Notes: generated from the sequence alone by a model not told the origin. A stretch of 64,000 nucleotides of DNA from Macrothele yani (GCA_039090855.1 CM077011.1:35545501-35609500), one strand, 5' to 3'; positions 32,349-43,720 are shown, counted from the stretch's first letter. A program made the numbers and translations.

Positions 32349-33882
32349 TATCATCATCATCATCATTGTCAACCATTATCAATCCACTGCTGGACGAAGG
32401 TCTCTCCAAGTTTCCTCCACAACGGTCTATCTTGTGCCAGTCTCCTCCATGTCACTCCCGCATACTTTCGAATTTCATCCACCCATCTTTCATGTGGTCT
32501 TCTTCTGGGTCTTTTCCTGTCCCTTGGAATCCAATCTAAAATTTCGGCTGTTTATCGATGGTCTGTTCTTCTGGCAGTATGTCCAGCCCATTGCCATTTC
32601 AGGGATTTAACTCTGATCATGATGTCTTCCACTCTTGTCATTTTTCGGATCCACGTGTTCCTCTTCTTATCTCTCCTGGTTACACCTGCATGCACCTCTC
32701 CATGCTTCTTTGAGTTGTTTGCAGCCTTTGTATGTCTCTTTTACCTAAGGTCCACGTCTCTGCACCATACGTAAGCACTGGAAGGATGCATTGATCAAAC
32801 ACTTTTCTTTTAAGACATAATGGCATATTGCTCTTGAAAATTATGCTGTTTCTTCCAAAAGCTCTCCAGGCAAGTTTTGTACTCCGATTAATTTCTTCAC
32901 CAATGTGACCCTCACTTGATATCTGCTGTCCAAGATAAACGTACGTGTCTGTTATCTCCAGCTTTTCTCCATCAATCGATAAATCTTCATTTCTTGTAAA
33001 AGCATTGAACATCACTTTTGTCTTCTGAAAGTTCATTTTTAATCCCACTTCTTTACTCTTGTCAGCAAGTTCCTGGATCATACTCTGTAGCTCTGATGGG
33101 GTAGTTGCAAAAATGACTATGTCATCAGCAAAACGAAGGTGGGTTAGATAATCTCCATTAATCTTTATCCCTTTGTTTTCCCAGTTCAGTGATTGAAACA
33201 CATTTTCCAATGTGGCATTAAAGAGCTTCGGAGATATGGTGTCACCTTGTCTCACTCCTTTTCCAATTTTTATGTGTGTTGTATTTTCAAACAGCCGATT
33301 CTTTGCACTTGCATTTTCATAGATGTTATTAATAATATTAATGTATGCATCTTCAATACCGCAGGATTTCAGAGCCATTGCAACTGCTGATGGTTTCACC
33401 GAATCAAAGGCTTTTTCATAATCGATAAAAGCCATGCACAATGGAAGTTCATATTCCCTCGCTCTTTCAATTAGTTCTCTCAGTACGTGGATATGATCTA
33501 TCGTGCTGTAGCCACTCCTGAATCCAGCTTGTTCTTTAGGTTGAGCCATGTCCAGTGTCACCTTAAAGCGGTGTGAAAGAACTTTAGTGAAGATTTTATA
33601 AACCACTGATAGGAGGCTGATAGGTCTGTAGTTCCTGAGATCCTCAATGTCACCTTTTTTATGTAGCAAGATCATTGTAGCGTTGTTCCAATCCTCAGGA
33701 ATTTTACCTTCATTAAGGCATCGAGTGAAAATTTGGGCGAGTACTGTTTCGATTTCTCCACTTGCTTCTTGTATGATGTCTACAGTAATTCCATCTTCTT
33801 CTGGAGCTTTTCCCCGCTTCATGCTCTTGATTGCATGTGCAACTTCTGCTGGAAGGACTGGAAGAACTCTGGTATACAGCTG
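32349..33882 (-). pseudogene. RTE-like LINE L1a, 5'-truncated copy with intact RT motifs
   Basis: Minus strand, from the (CAT)n tail at 32349 back to the truncation at about 33882. Open frame from the truncation: VLPAEVAHAIKSMKRGKAPE, MILLHKKGDIEDLRNYRPIS, QAGFRSGYSTIDHIHVL, AFIDYEKAFDSVK, VRQGDTISPKLF, LRFADDIVIFATTPSEL, YLGQQISSEGHIGEEINRST, KVFDQCILPVLTYGAETWTL. A frameshift near 32690 breaks the last ~130 codons. The endonuclease half is missing. The FADD catalytic box is kept. The upstream end abuts Tc1 element T-E. Confidence 0.87.
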
Positions 33883-33884
33883 TA

Positions 33885-35191
33885 TTTGCTGGTAAACTGA
33901 AAAATAACATTTCCATGTAACATGGTTAGTACGAGGTTGTACCGCCATGCACTGCGTCACACTGTGCAATTCTGGCATGGAATCTGTCGTACAGGTGTTG
34001 GATGTAAGTTTCGGGTACTGAGTTCCAAGCATACTCAATCTGAACGCGTAAATCGGGGATGGTAGTGGCTGGCCGTGGAGACCGGATAAGTCGTTGTCCC
34101 ATAAAATCCCACACGTGCTCAATGGGGGACAAATCCGGTGAACGTGCAGGCCATGGAAGTTGTCTCACACCCTGAAGTGCATGTTGCGTTGCACGTGCCG
34201 TGTGTGGGCGTGCGTTACCTTGCTGGAAAACATCAGAATGGACCGACCTTACAAATGGCACAACAACGAGCTTACCGATGTTGTTGATGTAGGAGGTGCT
34301 GTTTAACGTACCCGGTACAAACACTAGTTGTGTACGGGAGCGATAGCCTATCGCTCTCCAAACCAGGAGACCAGGTGTAGGCCCTGTGTGTCGCTGGCAG
34401 ATGCAAGAAGGGTGGAGACGCTCCCCTGTGCGTCTGCGAACACGCATACGGTCATCGGAGGCTCCCAACCAGAATCTGTTTTCATCACTGAACACGACAG
34501 ATCGCCATTGCGTTCTCCAGTGCAGACGTTGGTGACACCACTGCAGCCGTTCCTCACGGTGGGCTGGAGTCAGAGGTACACATGCTAGAGACACACGTGC
34601 ACGTAGTCTTGCATCCAGTAGATGGTTGAGGATTGTTCGCACAGTCACCTCAGGTGCAACGGCAGCTCGGATTTGCGTCGCAGTGGATGTTCTGCATGCC
34701 AACGCCGCTCTTCTTATGCGTCTATCGGTCCGCTCATCAGTCCGTCTGTGACTCCCGGTTTCACGTCTTCTTGTGTGGGAATGTTCCTCGGACCATCTAC
34801 GCCACCATCGTACCACCACCGATACTTCCCGTCGAATTCGCTCCGCAATACGACGATACGACCACCCGGCCTCGCGAAGTCCGACTAGACGACCTCGCTC
34901 AAAGTCCGATAACTGCTTAAATCGTACGCGTCTTCCATGTCCAGGCATTGCAGCTTCTTCAGGGTCTTCGCACGTGTCCGTACGCCGACGACTGATTACA
35001 TTCTCTTCGCCGTAGTCCTTAAATACCACCGACGATAATTTGCATATTATGCCGTGCTGTGGCATAAGCGCTAACCGGTTGGTCCCGAAATTAACATCAC
35101 TCCTACGTAAACTCGACCCCATTACCATATGTAAATTTCATGATCGTCCGCCAATTCCTTCTTGGTGTTCTTTTTTCACTTTCCGCCAGTG
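33885..35191 (-). mobile_element. Tc1-like element T-E
   Basis: Right end: TA at 35192-35193 preceded by the reverse complement of CACTGGCGGAAAGTGAAAAA. Left end weaker: a related CTGGTAAACTGAAAAATAAC at 33889-33908 with a possible TA at 33883-33884. 1307 bp. It separates two LINE fragments that point away from each other. Confidence 0.75.
33926..34948 (-). CDS. Tc1-like transposase, full length, second catalytic Asp replaced by Gly
   Basis: 340 codons from ATG at 34948 (chosen because PGHGRRVRFKQLSDFERGR matches the family start; an upstream in-frame ATG at 35128 would add 60 residues from the inverted-repeat side). First helix-turn-helix FERGRLVGLREAGWSYRRIA (about residues 17-36) with an arginine-rich WWRRW; second near TATQIRAAVAPEVTVRTI; linker ending PLTPAHREERLQW. 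Catalytic core: VVFSDENRFWLGASD (first Asp), GLLVWRAIG, VFQQGNARPHTA where Gly stands for the second Asp, and WPARSPDLSPIEHVWD (Glu). Spacing from that Gly to the Glu is 32, not 34. C-terminus VPETYIQHLYDRFHARIAQC. Unbroken but almost certainly catalytically dead. Confidence 0.87.
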   Translation of the reverse strand: MPGHGRRVRFKQLSDFERGRLVGLREAGWSYRRIAERIRREVSVVVRWWRRWSEEHSHTRRRETGSHRRTDERTDRRIRRAALACRTSTATQIRAAVAPEVTVRTILNHLLDARLRARVSLACVPLTPAHREERLQWCHQRLHWRTQWRSVVFSDENRFWLGASDDRMRVRRRTGERLHPSCICQRHTGPTPGLLVWRAIGYRSRTQLVFVPGTLNSTSYINNIGKLVVVPFVRSVHSDVFQQGNARPHTARATQHALQGVRQLPWPARSPDLSPIEHVWDFMGQRLIRSPRPATTIPDLRVQIEYAWNSVPETYIQHLYDRFHARIAQCDAVHGGTTSY

Positions 35192-35195
35192 TATT

Positions 35196-35990
35196 TCTAA
35201 CTCACCTTCGTTTTGTCATTTTTGCAACTACCCCATCATAGCTGCAGAGTATGATCCAGAAACTTGTTGACAAGAGTACAGAAGTTGAATTAAAAATGAA
35301 GTTTCAGAAGACAAAAGTGATGCGCAATGCTTTTACAAGAAACGAAGATTTGTTGATTGACGGAGAAAAGCAGGAGATAACGGATACGCACATTTATCTT
35401 GGACAGCAGATATCAAGTGAGGGTCACATTGATGAAGAAGTTAATCCGTGTATAAAACTTGCCTGGAGAGCTTTTGGAAGAAACAGTGTAATTTCCAAGA
35501 GCAATATGCTATTATGTCTTAAAAGAAAAGTGTTTGATCAATGCATCCTTCCAGTGCTTACGTATGGTGCAGAGACGTGGACTTTAACTAAAAGAGACAT
35601 ACAAAGGCTGCAGACAACTCAAAGTAGCATGGAGAGGTGCATGCTTGGTGTAACCAGGAGAGATAAGAAAAGGAACTCGTGGATCCGAAAAATGACAAGA
35701 GTGGAAGACATCATGATCAGGGTAAAATCTCTGAAATGGCAATGGACTGGACATACTGCCAGAAATACAGACCATCGATGGACAGTCGAAATTTTAGATT
35801 GGACTCCAAGGGACCGGACAGGAAAAGACCCAGAAGAAGACCACATGGAAGTTGGGTGGATGAAATTCGAAAGTATGCGGGAGTAACATGGAGGAGACTG
35901 GCACAAGACAGACCGTTGTGGAAGAGGCTTGGAGAGACCTTCGTCCAGCAGTGGATTGATAATGGTTGACAAGGATGATGATGATATATA
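35196..35990 (+). pseudogene. RTE-like LINE L1a, 3' fragment
   Basis: Begins inside the RT domain (LTHLRFVIFATTPS, with the FADD box eroded and a stop after), then open for 211 codons: MKFQKTKVMRNAFTRNEDLL, YLGQQISSEGHIDEEVN, KVFDQCILPVLTYGAETWTL, SWIRKMTRVEDIMIRVKSLK. A 4-bp insertion near 35815 (GGACC duplicated) shifts the last part. Ends GATAATGGTTGACAAGG, (ATG)n and (TA)n to 36000. Confidence 0.86.
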
Positions 35991-36002
35991 TATATATATA
36001 TA

Positions 36003-37221
36003 CACGGTCGAGTCACATTATTGTGACCCCCACCTAATATCCAGAATAACCGCCGTGTGCAACGCAGGCAGCAGATAGACTGGCTGGAAGTGACTCAGTA
36101 AGGTGCCGGAAGGTGTTCACTGCTATGTGGAACTATTCTGACTGCAATGCATCTGACAGCTGCTCGAGGGTGCGTGGTGGAGGATCCACAGAGTGAAAGA
36201 CACGATCGAAGTGGTCCCACAAATGCTCAATTTGGTTTAAGTCTGGGGAATTAGGGGGCCAGAGAAGTACTTTGAAATCTTCATCGTGCTCTTCCAACCA
36301 CTCTCGGACATTTCTAGCTAGGTGACACGTTGGTTCTTTGTGCTGGAAGATCCCATTCGCCCCAGGGAAGACATTCAGCATGTGTGGGTGTACGTGGTCT
36401 GAAGGGTGGATTCTTAACGAATTCAATCCATGGTGCTTTCCACAGGCATGAGTGGAGCCAGAGAATTCCACAAAAACATTCCCCAGACCATAATGCTGCC
36501 CCCACCAGCTTATGTTATTCCAGCAATGGTTGAAGAGTGTTTGTTTTCCGATGTTTCTTGCCCTATATGCCAACGTCCATCCGTTCGATGAAGCAGGAAA
36601 CATGACTCATCGGAGAAGGCATTCCTTTGCCAATCAGCGAAGGTCCAATTCCGATACTGCCGTGCAAATGTAAGCCTTTTGACCCGATGTACTTTCGTTA
36701 GCATAGGTGCAGTGGCCATCCGTCTGCATCGGAGCCCCATGCACAACAGGGTTCCCTGAACTGTCGTTTTAGATGCACTTCCAGAAACCCCCAGGTTCAT
36801 TCGGCCAGTGAGTTTCTCCACTGTAGCGTGTCGATCGGCCATCAAGCACCGTCGAAACCGACGTTCACCTCTTACACCAATGGCGCGTGATGCTTCGCAG
36901 TTTCCACGTCGCTTATTCGCAATGGTACCATTTCTCCAATCACGATATACATTTTAACCACAGCAGCACGCGAACAGTTTACAAACTGCGCTGTTTCAGA
37001 AATACTGCCACCCTTGGCCCGAAAGCCGATAATCATCCCTTTTAGGAAATCTGATAAATCGCTCCTTTTATTCCTGACAGCAACGAGGGATATGTTTTCA
37101 GATGGCCTGCAGCGCACCTAATATACCCCCAAGCCAGCTCACGACATGTGCCTTCTTCCATTGGCTACGCACTGTTGACGTCAAAAGTAGGAGGTGGTCA
37201 CAATAATGTGACTCGACTGTG
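36003..37221 (-). mobile_element. Tc1-like element T-C
   Basis: TA at 36001-36002 and 37222-37223. Inverted repeats about 26 bp with one mismatch: left CACGGTCGAGTCACATTATT, right the reverse complement of CACAGTCGAGTCACATTATT. 1219 bp, inserted in the TA-rich tail of the LINE ending at 36000. Confidence 0.9.
36133..37117 (-). pseudogene. T-C transposase, multiply frameshifted
   Basis: N-terminal helix-turn-helix: DLSDFLKGMIIGFRAKGGS, then ISETAQFVNCSRAAVVKMY. Middle: ATVEKLTGRMNL and RQYRNWTFADWQRNAFSDES (first Asp) near 36620. Later frame: GLGNVFVEF, ANGIFQHKEPTCHLARN and WPPNSPDLNQIEHLWDHFD (third-motif Glu kept). The second Asp appears replaced by Lys in QHKE. From that position to the Glu is 36 residues, a longer spacing than T-A, T-B or T-H. 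At least two frameshifts. Confidence 0.8.
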
Positions 37222-37295
37222 TATATGTATAAATCATACATAATATATATATAGAATTATACATTATACACTATTTATAGAATTATATATATATA

Positions 37296-38717
37296 CACTG
37301 ACGGAAAAAAATCCCAACACCACGAAAAAATAATTGTAGAGGAATGAAATGGCGGCAATACATTTGTATAGGTAACATATTTAATCGATTAAGGTTTCAA
37401 GACCACAGCTTATTGTAAGCGCGAGAAGAGCCATTTTAAACGTGAAATGCTGGTACATTAATAACCGGTGTAACCGCCAGAATGTTGAATGCAAGCACGC
37501 AAACGTTCATGCATTGTGTCATACAGGTGCTGGATGTCAGTTTGTGGGATGGAAGTCCATGCCTGTTGCACTTGGTCGGTCAATACAGGGACGGTTAATG
37601 CTGGTTGGGGTGACGCTGGAGTTGTCGTCCAATGATGTCCCATACGTGCTTGATTGGTGAAAGATCTGGTGATCTAGCAGGCCACGGCAACATGTCGACA
37701 CTCTGTACAGCATGTTGGGTTACAACAGCGGTATGCGGGCGAGCGTTATCCTGTTGGAAAACACCCCCTGGAATGCTGTTCATAAATAGCAGCACAACAG
37801 GTTGAATTACCAGACCGACATACAACTGTGCCGTCAGGGTGCATGGGATAACCACGAGGGTGCTCCTGCTGTCATAGGAAATTGCTCCCCAGACCATAAC
37901 TCCAGGTGTAGGTCCAGTGTGTCTCGGCCGCAGACAGGTTGGTTGCAGGCGCTCACCTGGCCTCCTTCTAACCAACACACGGCCATCACTGGCACCCAGG
38001 CAGAACCGGCTTTTCAGAAAACACAACAGATCTCCACTCCGTCCTCCAATGAGCTCTAGCTTGACACCACTGACGTCGTAAACGGCAGTGGTTTGGAGTA
38101 AGTGGAATGCACGCTACAGGGCGTCTGGCTCGGAGCTGTCCTTCAAGTAACCGATTGGTAACAGTTCGTTGTGTCACTGTGGTGGCAACTGCAGCTCGAA
38201 TTGCTGCCGCAGACGCAGTACGATGCGCCACGGCCATACGCCGTACACGGTGGTCTTCCCCTAAGTAGTGCCACGTGGCCGGCCGGAACCCGGTCTTCTT
38301 GAGGCAGTACCTTCCCTTGACCACCGCTGCCAACAATCATGCACGGTGGCTACATTCCTGCCAAGTCGTTCTGCAATATTGCGGAAAGAAAATCCACCTT
38401 CTCGTAGCTCTATTACACGACCTCGTTCAAACTCCGTGAGCTGTTGATAATGGTTTCTTCGTCTTCTTAAAGGCATTCTTGACTAACATCAACACACTAC
38501 GTCGAATCTCAACGATAACTAACGCGCACGAACGTTACAGCGTGTTTTTACAGCAAACCTGCTTTGCATGTTCCGAGGGGCGCTACTAGCGCCACACGTA
38601 TGCGACGAGCGCGAAATTTGCATAGACGTCATCTTACAGATGTACTCTCACCGCCTACCAACTTTCGTTTATTTAACACAAACCCCTTCTTGGTGTTGGG
38701 ATTTTTTTCCGTCAGTG
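37296..38717 (-). mobile_element. Tc1-like element T-D
   Basis: TA at 37294-37295 and 38718-38719. Ends: left CACTGACGGAAAAAAATCCC; right its exact reverse complement, so inverted repeats of at least 27 bp. 1422 bp. Confidence 0.92.
37458..38476 (-). pseudogene. T-D transposase, frameshifted, two catalytic residues lost
   Basis: Begins PLRRRRNHYQQLTEFERGRV with helix-turn-helix FSFRNIAERLGRNVATVHDC and WQRWSREGTASRRPGSGRPR, frameshift, then HRVRRMAVAHRTASAAAIRA and RARRPVACIPLTPNH. The first catalytic site is damaged: VVFSEKPVLPGC, where sisters read FSDESRFCLG. FQQDNARPHTA keeps the second Asp; the third motif SPDLSPIKHVWD has Lys for Glu. Spacing Asp to Lys is 32, as in T-E. C-terminal IPQTDIQHLYDTMHERLRAC follows a further frameshift near 37620. 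Confidence 0.86.
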
Positions 38718-38719
38718 TA

Positions 38720-40702
38720 TAATTATAAATTGAGTTTCGAATTTATAGTTCAAAGCAGATTTGTCCGCGTCAAGTGGGGTCCAATTATGTGAGGTACGGG
38801 TTCGTCTCTGGTGCAGGCCCAAAATGTTTGATCCGTTAGCAAGTCTGCCCGAAGGAAGTTTAAGGAAGCTTTCTTTTCCTGGTGAGTTAGCCTGCAGGAA
38901 TTCAGATCTTCTGTGAAGAGATTAGCGATCCAAGTTTCCTTTGATCTTGCGCGACAGCTGTTCAAAAAATTCTAGATCGAGATTTCTTCTTACTTCGATT
39001 CCATTTCGATTCAAAAGAAAAATAAATAAATTCACTCGTTTCTCGCGGATTTTAGAAAAACCTCGCTGACCGGTACCGGACCGTGGACCATCGATTGTGA
39101 AAAACTGGTTTAGAGGATCATGCTTTGATAAATTACACCTGAGGCTAAATATAAAAGAGCTGGCACTCTGAGTCCATTGAGCTTTCTTTTTTATATATCT
39201 TAAAGCTACGGCTTCAATATTGTTACTTGTTGCTCATTAATTAAAATGTATTTTCTCGTGGCAACATCCTCTCTGAAAATCTTTCCTGGGTGCTGGTGAG
39301 GTTTATTTTTATCGGTTAATTTCAGAGCACGTCTTCTTACTTAACGAGATTTCGGGACAAAATAACTCACCAAAATCGCAATAAATTCAAAAGTTTACAA
39401 TTGGGTCGTCAGCCAATTAACGACAAGTTACCGCATTAGTTTATAAAGTTTCATTTTGTGTTAATTCGGTAAGTCCAGAAGTATAACAATGTTCATGCTC
39501 CTTGTGTGAGAATATGAATCAGGAAACCTGAAATTTCTCTTTCAGTTGGAGATAAAAATCAATGGGAGATATAAGGGTTTTAGTTCATATGGCCTCACTC
39601 ACTCACTTCAGATTTGATTATCTTTTCCATGGAACTCTTCCACCACAAGGCGTCTTTGCATGCGTGATACTTTTTTTTCAGTTTCCAACCATTGTTCTGA
39701 TTAACCGATATGAAGAACTGCATTGATATGTTTTCATAGTTTGCTTTGCTGGGTTTTTTTTTCTTTTAGTGAAATTTAGTGTATGTCTTGCATTTTCTAC
39801 ACGACAAATAGGCTTATGATGAAGCGTTCACTAACATTCTCTTAAGATTTCTTCATAGATTTACTGAAATGTCTTCCTGCCATCGTTCTAAACAGTCTTG
39901 AACTTAGAAGTGTTGCCGTATATTTGATAAAAAGAAAGAAAGAAAGACTACAGAAGCGTGAAGGTTGTATTCGTAAAAAGCTTCAAACAGAAAAAAGCTT
40001 TTTCTTTTTCACTCGGAAAGGAAAGAGAAAAAAAAAGGGCCCGCTTCTTTTGGAGACGAATATCGATAACTTTCCCCCTATGTTGGTGAAAATAGTTTCT
40101 TCACATTCTTTTCCCTTCTGTGGTATATAGAGCGAGAAATGGGAGGAAAATCCCTAAACTGAAACCAAAGTGAAATGGATTTTTTCCCCCAGTTTGCCTT
40201 TCGCGCCAGTCGAAAGAGGTGAAATGGAAGATGATAAATTGAAAAACTAAAGATGAATAAGAAAAAAAGGAAAATATAGCTTTGGCAAATACATCAGTGT
40301 TGATCTGAAGAGTGAATAAAAATTTCCCTTTTCCTTCCCATGCTCTTAAACGGGACCAAGTTAAATGTATTTCTATCCCTCTAGAAGTTCACTCACCAAC
40401 TTCCTGAAGAAAATAAAAATAGGGATAAAACAGACTGTAGAAATATCTGCTGAAATCGATGCAGTAGTATACGTCAAAGGCTTCAGCCTGTAAAGAAAAA
40501 CTACCAACTGACGGGAAGGACTCAAGATATAGCAATTTCACTCCCCACAAATTTTTGCCGCACAAAGTTAGTTTATTTGACCACTAGCTAAATTGTAACC
40601 GCCGCTTCCCGAGTGTAACGTCAAGATGCAATCTATGCATTCAGTGAATGAGTGTGTTGTGAGCAAAGACATTGGAGGTAAACAGACTGGCAAAGGGCAT
40701 AC
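38720..40702. other. No recognised gene
   Basis: About 2 kb of AT-rich sequence without simple repeats, inverted ends or recognisable protein. Short ORFs at 38750-38965 (minus) and 39924-40130 match nothing I know. The least repeat-like stretch of the window and a candidate for host intergenic or intronic DNA. Confidence 0.45.
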
Positions 40703-41534
40703 TACAACGGCCGTTCCTTAAAACCTGAGAGTAAATTCACACAAAATGAAGAATACAGCAAAATATATGTTATTCTTTCTCAAAGTATTTTTCCTCGGAT
40801 GATATGCGCAACGGTCCCATCGTTCAGTCCACTTTTCAAAGCATGTGGCGAAGGCATTTTGTGGATGCTCCTTTCGCCCCTGTACAGCTTGAATAACGTT
40901 CAACATCTGTGTTGAGTGTTGGGCGACGGAACTTTTACTTCATCGTTGGTAACAACCAGAAATCGCACGGGGAGAGGTCAGGACTGTAGGCAGTCCGTGA
41001 CATGATTTCAATACAACATTTCGTAAAAAAACTGTTGAACACAAGCAGCCACATGTGGGCGGGCGTTATCATGGTGTAGGGCCCACTTACCCACCAGGTC
41101 CCGTCGCTTAACCGATATGTGTCGTCGAGACTAAAATATCATACTCAGTAATGACTAATTTGTGGAGGAACGGCATGCTGATAGACTACACCTTTATGAT
41201 AAAAAAAAAAAAAGTTACCATCATCACCTTCCCAGCTGATTTGGTTTGGCGGACTTCTTTCGGAGGAGGAGAGCCTGTGTGTTTCCAGACTCTCGTTGCG
41301 CACTTCGTGAGGGGGTCGAAATATTAGACCCACGTTTCATCGGCAGTTATTACTGTGTTTAAAAAGTTTGGATCCTTTGCAATCATTTGTTTCCACTCAT
41401 GAGACACCTGAACTCTGGCTAACAATTGTTCTCGTGTCAGGGGATGAGATACCCATCTGGAAAACACACGATGCAGCAGTAATTTTAGTGTCGGCATTAG
41501 GCGTAGAATGCGGAATGCCGACGTTTTCGAAATA

Positions 41535-43044
41535 CACTGCTGGACAACTGCTAAGGACGGATCATAAACGCCTATATAGCGCATGAAAAAGTAAGTGTGG
41601 TTGGATGCCAAGTGAAATAAAATAATGTCAGAATGTCAGGACATTACAAGAAAGACAATTTATTGTGCTTTGAAATCCAGAAGGCTTTGGAGACAAACAG
41701 GCCATTTTGTGCAGAATACGTAAACCTGAAAAAAATGCAATTACCGTCTGCAGGCGTTCCGGCGTAAGATGTCAATACGGGATATGGCCACCATGGAGGG
41801 CGATGCAAGATTTCACACGTCGTGTCATGCTTTGCACAACATTATCAAGCAGCTGTTGGGGTAATTTATCCCATTCCTCTGTCAGTGCACGATGAGGGTG
41901 TCCTTGTTTGGCATTGGCGACCAGCAAGACTCCTCCCCAAAGCATTCCACACATTTTCAATAGGATTCAGATCTGGAGAACGTGCTGGCCATACGAGGCG
42001 TTGAATATCCTCGCTCTCAAGACACTCCTGGACAACGACTGTTCGATGACATGTTGCGTTGTCGTCCATGAAAATGAATCTATCACCGACAGCACCACGG
42101 AACATGCAAACATGAGGTGGCAGAACATAATTAATGTATCGTTGGCCAGTCATAGTCCCAGTTGGAAGCACATAGAGGGACGTACGGCCATTGATCATGA
42201 TGCCAGCCCATACCATGACACTACATGTCGGATATCAGTCTCTTTCCTGTATGTTTGCTGGACAATGTGCAGTACCACTATCACGCGAGATCAGTTGTCG
42301 TCGACAATCAGACGATAGACTGTATCTACTCTCATCTGAGAAGAGGACAGCAGACCAGTCGTTATAAGTCCAATTGCGATGTTGATGGCACCATTGCAAA
42401 CGGGCGGTACGGTGACGTCTGGACAATGGGATGCACACAACAGGACGGCGGGCGTATAGTCCTTCTTCATGCAAACGTCTGGCGACAGTTTTTCGGGAGA
42501 TCCGCTTGCCAGTAGCAGCCATAAACTGATTTGCTACCTCACTAGCTGTGCTGCGCCGGTGTCTTTTTGTTGATAGCACTATGTATCGATCTTCTGCAGG
42601 TGTCGTACTGCGAACACGACCTCCCCCGTGACGTTTGCTACACTCTCCATTTGTTTGAAATGATTTCAAAAGCCTTGAAACAACACTGTGGCTGACGTCG
42701 AACTCCCTGGCAACATCTGTTATTTTTCGCCCTTCTTCAATCTTGCCAATAATACGGCCACGCGTAAAATCATATAGGGGATGTCGGGAAGACATACTGA
42801 AAATTGCAAGTTCGTCAGTTGAGTCTTTCCCTTTCAACTTTGCGTTTGAACAACAACGGTCAATACGCGTCAAATCCTTTATATCTCTTATCAGCGCTAT
42901 GACGTTCGGCAATCCAAAATTTGCATACGCACAACACGTCTTACTGTATCCCGCACTTATGCTAATTTCCACATATTCCTGCCTTCCATTTTATGGTTGC
43001 TATCGTTGCTATTGTCATCCGTCCTTAGCAATTGTCCGGCAGTG
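41535..43044 (-). mobile_element. Tc1-like element T-B, copy 2 (inside mariner M1)
   Basis: TA at 41533-41534 and 43045-43046. Left end CACTGCTGGACAACTGCTAA, right the reverse complement of CACTGCCGGACAATTGCTAA. 1510 bp. Removing it with one TA restores the mariner codons around the junction. Slightly shorter than T-B1 (1541 bp) through small deletions. Confidence 0.93.
41772..42795 (-). pseudogene. T-B2 transposase with one nonsense codon and a frameshift
   Basis: Same start as T-B1 (SSRHPLYDFTRGRIIGKIEE). Helix-turn-helix DVAREFDVSHSVVSRLLKSF. Core VLFSDESRYSLS (first Asp). A TGA at 42235-42237 replaces an Arg codon of T-B1. Then GRTSLYVLPTGTMTG, FIFMDDNATCHRT (second Asp) and WPARSPDLNPIENVWNALG (Glu). 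A small deletion near 41912 shifts the last ~50 codons. Otherwise very close to T-B1. Confidence 0.92.
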
Positions 43045-43116
43045 TATTAGTTGACGCCGCTATGTCTTTACACGTCCTTCATCGATCTCCTTGCAGGATT
43101 GCGCAAACAGTGTTAA

Positions 43117-43720
43117 GGTGGACGTCAAGTAATTTCGCTTCCTATACTTCAAATGGTAAAAAATTTGTACACATTTCCTTCACAATTAGAGTGTTCCCAA
43201 GAATGAAAATTTGATCATCGATTAAAATACCTTCATATTATAACTTGGAATACTTAATATTTTCTAAAACATAACCATTATTAATAAAAAATCAATAACC
43301 TTTCCTTTGGTGGTGTTGAAACCAGAGAAAAGATGGCGCGACTTGTACTTTGATGACGTGAAGACAAACAAAAATTGGATTGCATAATTATGGTTATGTT
43401 TTAGAACCCATTAAGTATTCCAAGTTATAAAATGAAGCTATTTTAATCGATGTTCAAATTTTCATCCTTGAGAACGGATTAATTGTCCAGGAAAAAGATG
43501 GCGCGACCTGTACTTTGATGACGTCAGTAGACAAACAAATATTGGATTGCATAATTATGGTTATGTTTTAGAAAATATTAAGTATTCCAAGTTATAAAAT
43601 GAAGCTATTTTAATCGATGTTCAAATTTTCATCCGTTTGAACGCATTAATTGGGAAGAAAATGTGTACAGAAGTTTTTCCATTGGAAGTATACAGGAAGC
43701 AAAATTACTTGACGTCTACC
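43117..43720. mobile_element. Foldback/MITE element with TTAA target duplication
   Basis: TTAA at 43113-43116 and 43721-43724. Long imperfect inverted arms (about 43117-43290 against 43548-43720), starting GGTGGACGTCAAGTAATTTC on the left and GGTAGACGTCAAGTAATTTT on the right. Between the arms, one ~155-bp unit containing AGATGGCGCGAC is directly duplicated (about 43330-43480 and 43490-43640). No ORF. TTAA duplications are typical of the piggyBac superfamily, but no piggyBac gene is visible. Confidence 0.75.

Noticed and set aside
33900..34122. N-terminal extension of the 480-codon minus-strand LINE ORF
   Set aside because: This part is out-of-frame reading of the neighbouring Tc1 element, not LINE protein.
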